Assembly: GCA_003255065.1 (NCBI GenBank)
Contig: QAOA01008473.1
Location: 930,001-994,000 of the forward strand
DNA: 64,000 nt
DNA from: Cercis canadensis
Taxonomy: Eukaryota > Streptophyta > Magnoliopsida > Fabales > Fabaceae
Direction: 5' to 3'
Below the pieces are notes generated by a model, which ran no database searches, was not told where the DNA came from, and worked only from the letters and a program-made list of their open reading frames with translations. Made by a program: the position numbers and the translations under genes. Positions 12,401-23,826 of this stretch are shown here, piece by piece; position 1 is the first letter of the stretch; every line of letters begins with the position of its first letter.

Positions 12401-13109
12401 GCTTCTCTTAATTAGTACTAGAATTACAGTTATTGAATGACTTATTTAACAGGTTCCCTTGTTTGATCAAATGGATGAGAGGATGCTAGACGCAATATGT
12501 GAAAGGCTGAAGCCTGCATTGTGCACTGAGGGTACCTATCTAGTTCGTGAGGGTGATCCAGTAAATGAGATGCTCTTCATAATTCGAGGCCATCTTGATT
12601 CTTACACCACCAATGGAGGCCGCACTGGATTCTTTAATTCATGCCGTATTGGACCTGGCGATTTCTGTGGTGAAGAACTCTTGACATGGGCATTGGACCC
12701 ACGACCAAGTGTCATTCTTCCTTCTTCCACTAGAACTGTCAAAGCCATCTCTGAAGTGGAAGCCTTTGCTCTCATAGCAGAAGACCTCAAGTTTGTTGCA
12801 TCTCAATTTAGAAGACTACACAGTAAACAACTTAGACACAAGTTCAGATTTTACTCACACCAATGGCGAACATGGGCTGCTTGTTTCATACAAGCTGCAT
12901 GGAGACGTTATAAGAAACGAAAGGAAATTGCTCAACTCAGGGCTAAGGAGAATTTAACATGTACAATTGCTGAACCTCAAACGCCAACATATGCAGTAAG
13001 GCTGGCCAGGAGCACTAGAAAAGGTGTCAATATGCATCCGGGCACAGATTCTGGTGTAGTCACCTCTTTGCAGAAACCTGCGGAACCCGACTTTTCTGTT
13101 GATGAGTGA
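9407..13109 (+). CDS. CNGC15: Cyclic nucleotide-gated ion channel 15
   Basis: There are seven exons: 9407-9435, 9545-10100, 10200-10412, 11100-11392, 11692-11803, 12080-12316 and 12453-13109 (2,097 bp, 698 aa). The start MGFGNSRSVRFQDD and the block FLKAKVLSRVFSEDYERVK are typical of group III CNGC15. A six-segment channel core runs from about residue 90 to 400. The pore loop ends WWGLRNLSSLGQG (G367-Q368-G369), and S6 contains LFALLIGNMQ. The C-terminus has the CNGC hallmark PGDFCGEELLTWAL in the cyclic-nucleotide-binding fold, then the IQ-type calmodulin site CFIQAAWRRYKKRK. The protein ends EPDFSVDE. In Arabidopsis and Medicago CNGC15 is a nuclear-envelope Ca2+ channel, acting with DMI1 in symbiotic calcium spiking and with NRT1.1 in nitrate signalling. 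Arabidopsis CNGC15, as I recall it, has GQN in the filter where this gene has GQG. The first exon is only 29 bp. Confidence 0.95.
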
Positions 13110-13787
13110 TTAATGTACGTTGTTTCCCTACTTGCAGTTGCAGGGTGTTGTTTAATTTTTTCATCACTTGTTCATATAATTCATAAAAATTAGAAGATTA
13201 AGTTAGGAATTCTTGTAAAACTAAATTTAATGAACTATTGAAGTAACTGTGAGTAATCAAAAAGGTTTGCCTTTGCCAATCATTAATCATAAGGTGCAAA
13301 TTTCGAATCCCAAAATGCTCTGATTCACAAAACGTAACCACAACCACCTATAGCTGATCTAGTCAATGAATTTCTTGGATTTGGATCCGGTCATGTCACA
13401 TGACTCATAATTGGATCTAAATCCAAATTTCTTCTGGGCCCATTTGCAATCTACAGGCCTTTGGGCCTTAAATGAAAACGAGATATAACCTCTTTTTGAA
13501 GCCCATTTATGGCTTTGTGTTGTGGGCTTTAAGGTAGGTTGTTGAAGTGGCCTTAAAAATTTTAGAAAAAAAAAAAACCTTGCCTTAAAATAGATGAAGA
13601 AAAAAAGAAAGGACGTAACTCAAAAAATTAAAATTCATTAGCAAATCGCTTTCCCATTTACTTTCTACCCTAATCTATCTAATTTTTTTTAAAAAATATA
13701 TATTCTCATGCTTCTTAATATATATTTCAAATATTAAATAGGCAACAAAGGGATAAGCAGATTAAGAATTAAGTATTATTTTTTGTT
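13110..13787. other. CNGC15 3' flank with a cluster of GGCCCA-type motifs
   Basis: No gene is seen. The first 150 bases are likely CNGC15 3' UTR. Between about 13434 and 13530 there are four site-II/GCCCA-type motifs on both strands (GGGCCCATTT, TTTGGGCCTTAA, AAGCCCATTT, GTGGGCTTTAA), of the kind found in promoters of housekeeping genes. The copia element inserted about 260 bases further on. Confidence 0.5.
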
Positions 13788-13792
13788 ATACT
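13788..13792 (+). repeat. Left target-site duplication of the copia element
   Basis: ATACT here is repeated exactly at 19595-19599, directly outside the two LTRs. A 5-bp duplication is normal for LTR retrotransposons. Confidence 0.9.
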
Positions 13793-14414
13793 TGTTGTGG
13801 GTCCTCCTCAAGTGGCCCACGTGTCCTTAAAATAAAATAAAAAATAAAAAAACAAAGGAAAGACAAAAGGGTTTTTGTGGTTTTGTTTCTTTTAGTTTTG
13901 CACGCCGCCAACAAGTGAAAAAATAGAAGAAAGGAAAAGGAGATTTTTGCTCACTTTGTGCTCTTGATAAGAGGGTTGTTTGTGCTTTGATTCTCATGAA
14001 ATTTCAGTATGTTATTCTTGGCACTGTGAGTCTTTTATCTGTGTAATCAGATTATTTTCTCCTCTTCTCTTTTGGCTGAGTTTCTATACTGTTAGCTTAC
14101 TTTTGTGCATTGACACTGTAGTGAGTTTTTCACTTTGTTGATAGTGAGTAGGGGCTAGATTGAGTCATAATAAACTGTTAAAGACTCTTTGCTATACTCA
14201 TTGATCAGTTGATAGTGAAATTTTTTCTAGACTAGGTCCCGTGGTTTTTACCTCTCATATTGAGGGGGTTTTCTACGTTAAAAATTGTGTGTTCTCTTGT
14301 ATTTATTTATTTGTGCAGTTTTATACTATTTTAGCTCCTCAAATGTTCTTTCAAGCAGGGAAAGGTTTTCATTTTTGCTTATTATTATTCCACTGTGTAC
14401 ATCCTTTCTCAACA
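13793..14414 (+). repeat. Left LTR of the copia element
   Basis: It begins TGTTGTGGGTCC and ends CTCAACA, giving the usual TG..CA ends. The length is 622 bp. It matches the right LTR over its whole length once the MITE there is set aside. Confidence 0.93.
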
Positions 14415-14416
14415 AG

Positions 14417-14428
14417 TGGTATCAGAGC
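14417..14428 (+). other. Primer binding site (initiator Met tRNA type)
   Basis: TGGTATCAGAGC lies two bases inside the left LTR. It is the classic complement of the plant initiator methionine tRNA 3' end used by copia elements. Confidence 0.9.
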
Positions 14429-17400
14429 TTAGTTCTTACATGTGAGTTTTGCTTGATTGAAATATGTAGACTAATTACAATAGAATGATCAGTTTGAATG
14501 GCACAAATTATCATATATGGAGACAAAAGATAAAAGATTTGCTATTTGTGAAAAGGCTACATTTACCTGTATTTGCTACCCAAAAACCTAATTCTAAAAA
14601 TGAAGAAGAATGATTTTTTGAGCATGAGATGGTATGTGGTTTTATTCGGCAATGGATAGATAATAATGTTTTGAATCATGTCTCCAATGACTCAAATGCC
14701 AAAACTTTGTGGGAAAAGCTTGAATCCTTGTATGTTTCTAAATCTGGCAACAATAAATTATTTCTGCTTAAACAAGCTATGAATTTGAGGTACAAGGAGG
14801 GCAGTTCTATTTCTAATCACTTGAATACATTTCAAGGGTACTTTGACCAGTTGCTTGGCATGGGTGTTAAATTTGAAGATGAGATTTTGGGACTTTGATT
14901 ACTTAATACTTTACTTGATTCTTAGAAAAATCTCTGAGTGTCTTTAACAAGTTCTGCTCCTGGTGGTATTGTGTCTATGGATTTTGTGAAAACTGCTGTC
15001 TTGAATGAAGAAATGAGACGAAAAACCCAAAAGGCATCAACTTCACAATCTAAGGTCTTGGTTACTGAAAACCGGGGGAGAAGCAAAGAGAGGGATTAGA
15101 AAGAACATGACAGAAATAACGGTAGAAGCAAATCAAAGTCCAAGTACAAAAATCTTTGAGTGTCATTATTGTAAGAAAAATGGGCACATGAAGAGGTTTT
15201 GTTATAAACTGAAATGGGAGAACAAGAATAAAGGCAAGCATGACAATAAAGATAATGATAGTGATGATCGTGTTGCCACCACTACTTTAGAAAATCTTGT
15301 GATTGTTTATGATTAGGACTTGATTAATGTTGTCTCTAATGAATCTAGTTGGGTTGTTGACAGTGGTGCCTGCTTTCATGTGACATCAAGGAAGGATTTC
15401 TTCACATCTTATACTCCAGGTAATTATGGTTATTGAAGATGGGTAATGATGGTCAGTTAAAGGTTATTGGCATCGGGACTATTATATTGCAAACCAGTAA
15501 TAGGGCAAAGCTACTTTTAAAGAATGTTAGACATGCACATGACATCCATTTGCATATGATTTCTACTAGTGTTTTTGATGATGATGGTTATGTTAGCTCA
15601 TTTGGTGATGGACAGTGTAAAATTACTAAGGGTTCCTTGGTTGTGGCACGTGGTAAAAAGTTTTTTGGTTTGTATTGGATCAAAGGTTCAATTTTCTTTG
15701 ATACTGTTAATGCAGTTGAGAATGATAATTCCTCAGCATTATGGCACAAGAGGCTTAGCCACATTAGTGAGAAAGGACTTAATTGTTTGACCAAGAAGAA
15801 TTTCGTTTCAGGTTTAAAAGATGCAAGATTAGGAAAATGTGTTCATTGCTTGGCTGGGAAACAAAACAGAGTCTCTTTCAAAGCCATCCACCTTCAAGAA
15901 AATCAGAGTTGCTTAAGTTGGTGCATTCAGATCTTTGTGGTCCTATGAAGGTAAAGACTTTTGGTAGTTCACTTTATTTTGTGACTTTTATTGATGATTG
16001 TTCAAGGAAACTTTAGGTTTATGCCTTGAAGTCAAAGGATCAAGTATTTGATGTTTTCAAGCAATTTCAGGCTTTCGTTGAGGGAGAAACATGAAATAAA
16101 TTGACATACATTTGCATTGACAATAGTGCTGAATATTGTGGATCCGTTGATGAATATTATAGACAGCAGGGCATTAGACCTCAAAAGATGCCTCCCAAGA
16201 CTCCTCGGTTGAATGGCCTAGCAGAGAGGATGAACATGACATTAGTGGAGAGAGTCAAATGTTTGCTTTCAGAAGCAAAGTTGCCTGGTTCTTTTTGGAG
16301 TGAGGCTTTATACATTGTTACACATGTTATTAATTTATCTCCTGATGTTGCTTTGCAGTCTGATGTTCTTGATCAAGTGTGGTATGGCAAAGATGTTTCT
16401 TATGACCACTTACGTGTGTTTGGCTGTAAAGCATTTGTACATGTGCCTAAAGATGAGAGGTCCAAGTTAGATGCCAAGACAAGACAATGTATTTTCATTG
16501 GCTATAGTCATGATAAGTTTGGCCATAGATTTTATGATCCAGTTGAAAAGAAGCTTGTCAGAAGTCATGATGCTATTTTCATGGAAGATCAGACCATTGA
16601 AGATATTGATAAGCTAGAGAAGTCAGAGTCTAAGAGTACTGATAGCCTGGTTGACTTAGAACTAACTCTAACTCCAGCTCCAACTTTTGTGACACATACG
16701 CCTGATGTAGTTAAGTTTGACAATAATGATGGACAGAATCATGTTCAGGATGATCGAGTTGAGAGTAGTGGTGGTGATGATACTGAGATAAATGCTCCTG
16801 CTCATAGGGTTGCTGATGAATTTGCAGTTCCACCTAGGAGGTCTACAAGACATAAAATTCCTTCTACTTATTTTTCATCAGATGACTATATACTCCTCAC
16901 TGATGGGGGAGAACCTGAGTCCTATGAAGAGGCTTTGGAGACTAAGCGGAAGGCTAAATGGATTGCAGCCATGAAGGATGAGATAAAATCTCTGTATAAC
17001 AATCACACATTTGAGTTGGTCAAGTTACCTGAGGGTAAGAAAGTTTTGAAAAATCAGTTGACTTATAGATTGAAGAATGAAGGGGGTGTTTCATCTCCAC
17101 GATATAAAGCTAGATTGGTTGTCAAAGACTACGAACAGAAAAAAGGTATTGACTTTGAGGAAATTTTCTCGCATGTTGTTAAAATGTCTTCTATACGAGT
17201 TGTTCTCAGTCTAGCAGCCAACTTTAATTTAGAGGTTGAGCAGATAAATGTTAAAACAGTTTTCCTTTATAGTGATTTGGAGGAGAATATTTACATGAAA
17301 CAACCTGAAAGTTTTGAGATGAAAGGTAAAGAGAATTATGTTTGTAAGTTGATGAAGAGTTTGTATGGGTTAAAATAAGCTTCGAGGCAGTGGTACAAGA

Positions 17401-18404
17401 AGTTTGAGTCTGTTATAATCCAACAGGGATACAAAAAGACCACTTCTGATCATTGTGTATTCGTGCGAAAATTCTCTAATAATGACTTCATCATTTTAAT
17501 GTTTTATGTTGATGACATGCTGATTGTTGGTCATAATTCTTCAAGAATTGATTCGTTGAAAAATGAGCTTAGTATGTCTTTTGCAATGAAAGACTTGGGA
17601 CCGACAAGACACATTCTAGGAATGGAGATTATTCGTGACAGAAAAGCCAAGAAGCTGTGGTTATCTAATGAGAAGTACATTGAGAAAGTACTTCAGCGAT
17701 TTCACATGGATAAAGCTAAAGCAGTAAGCTCACATCTTGCTAATTACTTTAAGCTTAGCACTAGACATGCTCCTTCTAGTGATAATGAGAAAGAAAGAAC
17801 CCATGCAGTTGGTGTTATTAGCCGTTTTCTTTCCAATCCAGGTAGAGAACATTGGAATGCTGTGAAGTGGATTATGAGTCTCTTGGATACTTCTTGTTTG
17901 AAACTTTGTTTTGGAACTGGTGAACCTGTTTTTTATGGCTACACATATTCAAACATGGCTGGAGATATGGATACTAGAAAGTCTACTTTTGGCTACTTGG
18001 TTACCTTTGCAAGGGGAGCTATAACATGGCAATCCAGGTTGCAGAAGTGTGTTGCATTGTCTACTATAGAAGCTGAGTTTATTGCTACTATTGAAGCATG
18101 CAAAGAGTTGCTCTGGATGAAGAAGTTTATGTGTGAACTCGAATTTACACAGAAGAGTTATATTTTGTATTGTGATAGTCAGAGTGCTATCCGTTTGAGC
18201 AAGAATCCTACTTTCTATGGTAAAACTAAGCATATTGATGTGAAGTATCACTGGATACGGGATGTTTTGGACTCTAAGTCACTTGAGCTTGAGAAGATTC
18301 ATACAAATGACAATTGTTCAGATATGTTGACAAAGTCTCTACCTAAGGGGAAGTTTGAAGCTTGATGTATAGGTGCCGGTTTGGCACATGCCTCCACTTG
18401 AGTC

Positions 18405-18414
18405 GGAGGGAGAG
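18405..18414 (+). other. Polypurine tract of the copia element
   Basis: The purine run GGAGGGAGAG lies two bases before the right LTR, where plus-strand DNA synthesis is primed. Confidence 0.8.
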
Positions 18415-18416
18415 TT

Positions 18417-19594
18417 TGTTGTGGGTCCTTCTCAAGTGGCCTACGTGTCCTTAAAATAAAAAATAAAAAAGGCTTAATTGCAATTTTGGTCCCCCTATTT
18501 TAACCACTTGAACGTTTTGGTCCCCCTTCTTTAAAAATGAACTATTGAGTCCCTCTATATTCATAAAATGTACAATTTTAGTCCATTTATCTTTAAGTCA
18601 AAATTCTTAAGTTTATTACAAAGTGTAAAATTCTTTGATTCATAATCCCACCGTTCAGATTGAAGGGCTACATGTTATGAACCTCCTCACTAAATTTTAG
18701 CTCAATCTAACGGTGGGACTCAGCCCAAAATACCAAAATCATAATTTTTCATCTAACCGCAAAATTTAGACTTTTTCACCGTTAGATCGAGCTGAAATTT
18801 AATTGGTAGATTCACAAGACGCAGCTCTTCAATCTGAACGATGAGATTATAAATTAGAGAACTTTACACCTTGAAATAAACCTAAGAATTTTGACTTAAA
18901 GATAAATGGACTAAACTTGTACATTTTATGAATATAGAGGGACTCAATAGTTTATTTTTAAAAAAAGGGGACCAAAACGTTCAAGTGGTTAAAATAGGGG
19001 GACCAAAATTGCAATTAAGCCAATAAAAAAACAAAGGAAAGAAAAAAGGGTTTTTGTGGTTCTATTTCTTTTAGTTTTGCACGCCGTCGACAGGTGAAAA
19101 AAATAGAAGAAAGGAAGAGGAGATTTTTGCTCACTTTGTGCTCTTGATTGGAGGGTCGTTTGTGCTCTGATTCTCATGAAATTTCAATATGTTATTCTTC
19201 GCACTGTGAGTCTTTTATCTGTGTAATCAGATTAGTTTCTCCTCTTCTCTTTTGGCTAGGTTTTTATATTGTTGGCTTGCTTTTGTGCATTGACATTGTA
19301 GTGAGTTTTTCACTTTGCTGATAGTGAATAGGGGTTGGAATGAGTTATGATAAATTGTTAGAGACTATTTGCTGTACTCATTGATCAGTTGATAGTGAAA
19401 TTTTTTCTAGACTAAGTCCCGTGGTTTTTACCTCTCATATTGAGGGGGTTTTTCACGTTAAAAATTATGTATTCTCCTGTATTTATTTATTTGTGCAATT
19501 TTATACTATTTTAGCTCCTCAAATGTTCTTTTAAGCAGGGAAAGGTTTTCATTTTTGCCTATTATCATTCCGCTGCGTACATCTTTTCCCAACA
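18417..19594 (+). repeat. Right LTR of the copia element, interrupted by a MITE
   Basis: It begins TGTTGTGGGTCC and ends CCCAACA. The span is 1,178 bp, but 560 bp of that is a MITE plus one copy of its target duplication. This leaves about 618 bp, which aligns with the 622-bp left LTR. The left LTR lacks the insertion. Confidence 0.93.
18471..19021. mobile_element. Foldback MITE of Mutator type, nested in the right LTR
   Basis: This 551-bp element starts GGCTTAATTGCAATTTTGG and ends with its reverse complement. The flanking 9-mers at 18462-18470 and 19022-19030 are identical (AATAAAAAA), a perfect 9-bp target duplication that points to a Mutator-type transposase. The two arms (about 245 bp each) are nearly complementary along almost the whole element, with the outer 170 bases best conserved. 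It has no coding capacity. A transcript through it would fold into one long hairpin. Confidence 0.92.
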
Positions 19595-22500
19595 ATACTC
19601 TCCCTATTTATTCCCTATTTATTATCAGTCCAAATCGTGTATAATTATATGCAACCATGCTTGACGTAAAACTTGGAAAGTTATAAAAGAAAATGAAGAG
19701 GAAAAGCAATGAAACCACGTTATAATCACCAGCAGGAACTGTAGAGCGTGGGAGCCATAATATTTGACTGAATCAAAGAGAGCTAAACTGTGTAAAAGCT
19801 TTCAATTAACAAGAAGCGAATCTTGTTAAGCTGATGATTACGAATGAATTAGCTTGCATGAGATTCCGATTTTCTCTGGGCACACAAGTTGTGCTTCCTA
19901 GAAAATTGGGACGAGGTAGAAAAGCGATTATGATTTCATGTTTCCTTTCGGCTATGTTTGTTGATTGTGCAGTTGTTTTTGTACCAAGTAATGGATTCAT
20001 GGTGTGTGCCACTAACAATATCAGGTATCGACCAGACCTGACCTGACCTGACCACCAGGAATATAAATATGTCGAGCAAAGCAAACAATGTGAATGGAGT
20101 GCCACTGCCCACAGGCACTGGCAGCACATGAATTTTATGAGTTAATTGTTATTCTTGGAATTAGAATAGGATAAGTCCTAAGGCAAAGGATCATAGTTCG
20201 CCGCCAGTGTCCACTGCTAAGCTAAGCAACCTTTTCCCGTTGCCTTTTGTTGTAATCTTAATTAGCTTTTTCATGCTAGCATATGAAACTCTATTGATAT
20301 CAAATATTTTAAACGTGCGATTTTTATATTTAACTATAATAATAATAAAAATTAGTATATTATATTTTGATAAAATGTAATTATTTAAAATATTATAATG
20401 TCCCACATACCAATATTAATTTATAGTATCTTCTTTCATAATCACACCAGATATTATAATAAAATTTGAACACAAGACAATGATGATAAAACACTCACTA
20501 AAACCATTTAAGTGTCCTGACTCCTGATAGATTTTTCTTTTTTACCATAGTAAATATAATGGTTTTAATTCCCCTGGAAAATAAATTAATGGTTTTAATA
20601 CCTTTCGAGTTTGGAACACGTGTACTTTTCGGTCGAATGGAAAATGATGTTAGGTAGACATATTCATGGCTGGAAAATAAAATAAACATGCAAAAGAGGG
20701 ACAAGAAGAAGGAAAGGGAAACAGATTTGGGCCCCTGGGGTTTTAGTCAAGTCCCTTAATCTTGTGCGCGCTTTTAAGGGGCATTTCATGGGCCATTTGT
20801 CCTCTCATCAATCCACTAAGCACATTTTCTTTTAGTCTGAAATGTGATTAGTCATGGACCCACTTTGACGATTGGCCTCGATTAGTTTCAATTGAAATTG
20901 TACAGGTTTTCAATAATCATACGTCGGTTACCTCGATTAATGAAAAAAGTTTCTACGACAATATATTGCCTTCTAGTTCACTTATTTTTCTTATGCTTTT
21001 TTGAGATGAAAGTTTTGTTGTTATGAACAAAGAAAAAATAAAAATAATTCTCATAAGTCATAACAGAATTTCAGATAAATAAATGTCTCTTTATTTCACT
21101 ATAAAGAATTGGAAATGACTTTTTATTTATCAAGTTATTGACTTTTTTAATATTAATGAAGAGCTCATGATGGACAGTTTTCTAGAGTGATCCAAATAAA
21201 ACCACTGAAATGAGTAATTAAAGCCACATTCATTGTAAGAAATCTCCAAACGCATGTGAATTTCATCATTGACCACAGGCAATGGCTTACCCGATAGGGT
21301 AGGGAACAAGAAACAGAAACAAGGGTTGTTAACCTAAAACACCCATGTTTTTGTTTAAGTAATAAATTATAATATGGTTAATGATAATTTCCATCAATGC
21401 TTGCTTAGCAAATGATATGATCCTAGACGGACCCTTCAAATCCCAGCCAAGAATGAAGAAAATAATCTGTCACTTTTCCCCCCTAGATTGGTTCAGTAAC
21501 TTCAATTATTTACGTGATGTGACTCATAGTCTTACAGAGTTTTGTCTTATTTTACTTTACCTATTTATATATTCTTCTGAAAGCAGTCAAAAAGTCAGTT
21601 AAAAGTCATAGACAATGAATTAAAAATGTTATGTTAGGTGCTATACTGGTATGAGTAGCACAAGATGGAGATTAATTAGCAAATTCCAAATATTTCTCAT
21701 TGGCTTTGCAGAAATGCACATTAATTGACATGATGTGCTTTTTGAGAGCCCTAAGACCTAGCTAATTGTGTTAACACAATTTCAGGAATGCAAAAGAAGG
21801 CAGAGTCCACCAACAAAGGAATGATGGTAGGAGCCAAGTCGGCAAACCATTTTGGCCTCAACGGTTGCTTGCTGACTCACCTAAATACTATCATCACCTT
21901 TCACAATGCTCTTTCAGTTTCAACACTCAGAGCGCAATGTTACCCACAAAAGCATACGTTTCAATTCCTTATTGATTTGCACTTAAATTAGCCATGCACG
22001 TTTCTGCCCTGTCCTCTAACCACTTTAAATTTGGGGCAAACATGGTCCTATTTGGTCAAAAACACATTCAAGCTTAGAGGAACACCAATTGACTAAAGGG
22101 ATCCATAATCATAACTAGTAGTTACGGGTACAAATTAAGTCGGTGTCCATGGAAATGAATGGAACACTATGATTGAACTCTGCGACAACTAACAAATAGA
22201 CCGGTTTAGTAACTTTTCTGTCATAATTAAATAACTCGTTTTCTCTGGAAGGAACCTTATAACAATCAGAATTTATCTAAAACGCTTTAGAGTTTAGCCT
22301 CCTATAATAGCCAAGCCCCACTCTAGCATGTGACGAATGCATCAAAGTCCAACATCGACTATGGAGTATGGTGCATCCCATCCCAAGGACGCTGTTTGTC
22401 TCTCACTCAGAGTAATGGTGAATTGTCGCATTTCATGATCATAGACTTTTGCTCATTTTCTGTGGTTAAGCTTCAATGACCTCTTACTTGTTAATTCTTC

Positions 22501-23631
22501 ATTAGAAGAAAATTTTGGAATTGATTTGACTTAGCAGGTAATACTTGTTAATAGTGCATGCGTTGCGTTGAATTGCCACTTAATCTGGGGATGCAGGTTA
22601 TGATTAGTGTTGGGGGTTTGATTTTCGAATGAAATCAATAACAGTCAAAAGGGTTTTCTTTTGAAATGTCAAAGGTGCTTTTAGCATATCCCTTAGCCCT
22701 ACCCTCCTCTCTTAATTTTAACCAAAAAGAAAACAGAGATTGCAACCACGTGAGGGGACCATCTCAGTCTCTGTAAATTAAACTAGCTAACTTGATGTTA
22801 ATGCATTAATTGTTGACGGGTTTTCTATAGTGAGATCCTAGTTTTTTCACATACCATGCTTAGATTGTTATTTTTCAACAGAAAACAGGGGTTCTCTTGT
22901 TCTATGTTAATGTTATCCTTCCTTCTTCTGCCATCTATATAATTTGGTTCAAATTTCTAAAATTTGACTTTAATTATTGGAGACTTCATCCGAATTTTGA
23001 TGGAGGTTTTATATCTGAATGAGGCAATGTAATGTTGATTTTGGGAAGATTGAGTCTGATTTTGTAGCCAATTAAGTTACTCTGTTTCTCATTGTTGATA
23101 TCATAATTGAACTATTACTGATCTAAGCATGGGGTGTTTGAATTCTAGTTAACAGAAACGGTTGAGTTCTGGAAGCTGCTTGCATGACCCATGCGAACAG
23201 CAACACATGCATGTGAATGTGTTCTCATTCACCCAGAGGAGAGGAACAACATTAATTATTAAGCGATAAAGACAATAAGGATACCCAACGTGTTTGGTTT
23301 TATTGAGTTAGACTCAGAGTGTGACAGAAATTTCTAAGAAAGTAAAGCACCAAGAATTAATGGCTTCTGCAAACAAATTAATCAGTGTGGTCAATACCCA
23401 GTGGGAGATAATCATTTAAAGAAGTAGGAAAGAATGTCTCATGTTTTGCGGATGTCCCATTTTTTTACTCCAAAATGATCGCCGGCTTCTCCTATGCCTT
23501 TGAACTCCACAATTTATGAATATTAGCATTGATGTTCTCATCTTTCAAAATATTGAGAAAGACAAGAGTTTGGGGTTCCAATTTACACCCATTTTTAATC
23601 TCTTCCCTCTCAAAAAAAAAAATAAAGTGAT

Positions 23632-23826
23632 ACTAAGATCATCTTTATCACTTATGGATTCCGTGTTTGAATCTAAAATAATAAACAAAAGTACTAAAAT
23701 TACTAGTAAAATTATAATAAAACTGTTGNACTAAGATCATCTTCATCACTTATGAATTCCGTGTTTGAATCTAAAATAATAAACAAAAGTACTAAAATTA
23801 CTAGTAAAATTATAATAAAACTGTTG
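23632..23826 (+). repeat. 97-bp direct duplication flanking a single N
   Basis: Bases 23632-23728 and 23730-23826 match at 95 of 97 positions. The unit starts ACTAAGATCATCTT and ends AAAACTGTTG. The only base between the copies is an undetermined N at 23729. This is either a recent tandem duplication or two contig ends (possibly two alleles) that were joined without being merged. Confidence 0.9.

Larger units (their letters stand above)
13793..19594 (+). mobile_element. Ty1/copia LTR retrotransposon, full-length layout, decayed
   Basis: The element has two LTRs (13793-14414 and 18417-19594), a 5-bp target duplication (ATACT), a Met-tRNA-type primer binding site and a polypurine tract. Coding remains lie in the copia order: gag with a zinc knuckle (about 14490-15310), aspartic protease (near 15340-15430), integrase with its GAG-pre-integrase zinc region (about 15700-16650), reverse transcriptase (about 16930-17750) and RNase H (about 17930-18365). 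Integrase before reverse transcriptase defines copia. The coding region is broken by roughly half a dozen interruptions, so it is a fossil that cannot move by itself. Counting by eye, the LTRs differ at about 45-50 of some 615 aligned sites (about 8%). That implies insertion several million years ago, depending on the mutation rate used. Confidence 0.95.

Noticed and set aside
19806-20129. Overlapping open frames on both strands near 19800-20130
   Set aside because: Mutual shadows with no domain, no splice partners and no codon-use support.
22347-22357. AGTCCAACATCG resembles the plant snRNA upstream element (RTCCCACATCG)
   Set aside because: One mismatch, no TATA at the right spacing, and no U1-U6, U3 or 7SL sequence follows.
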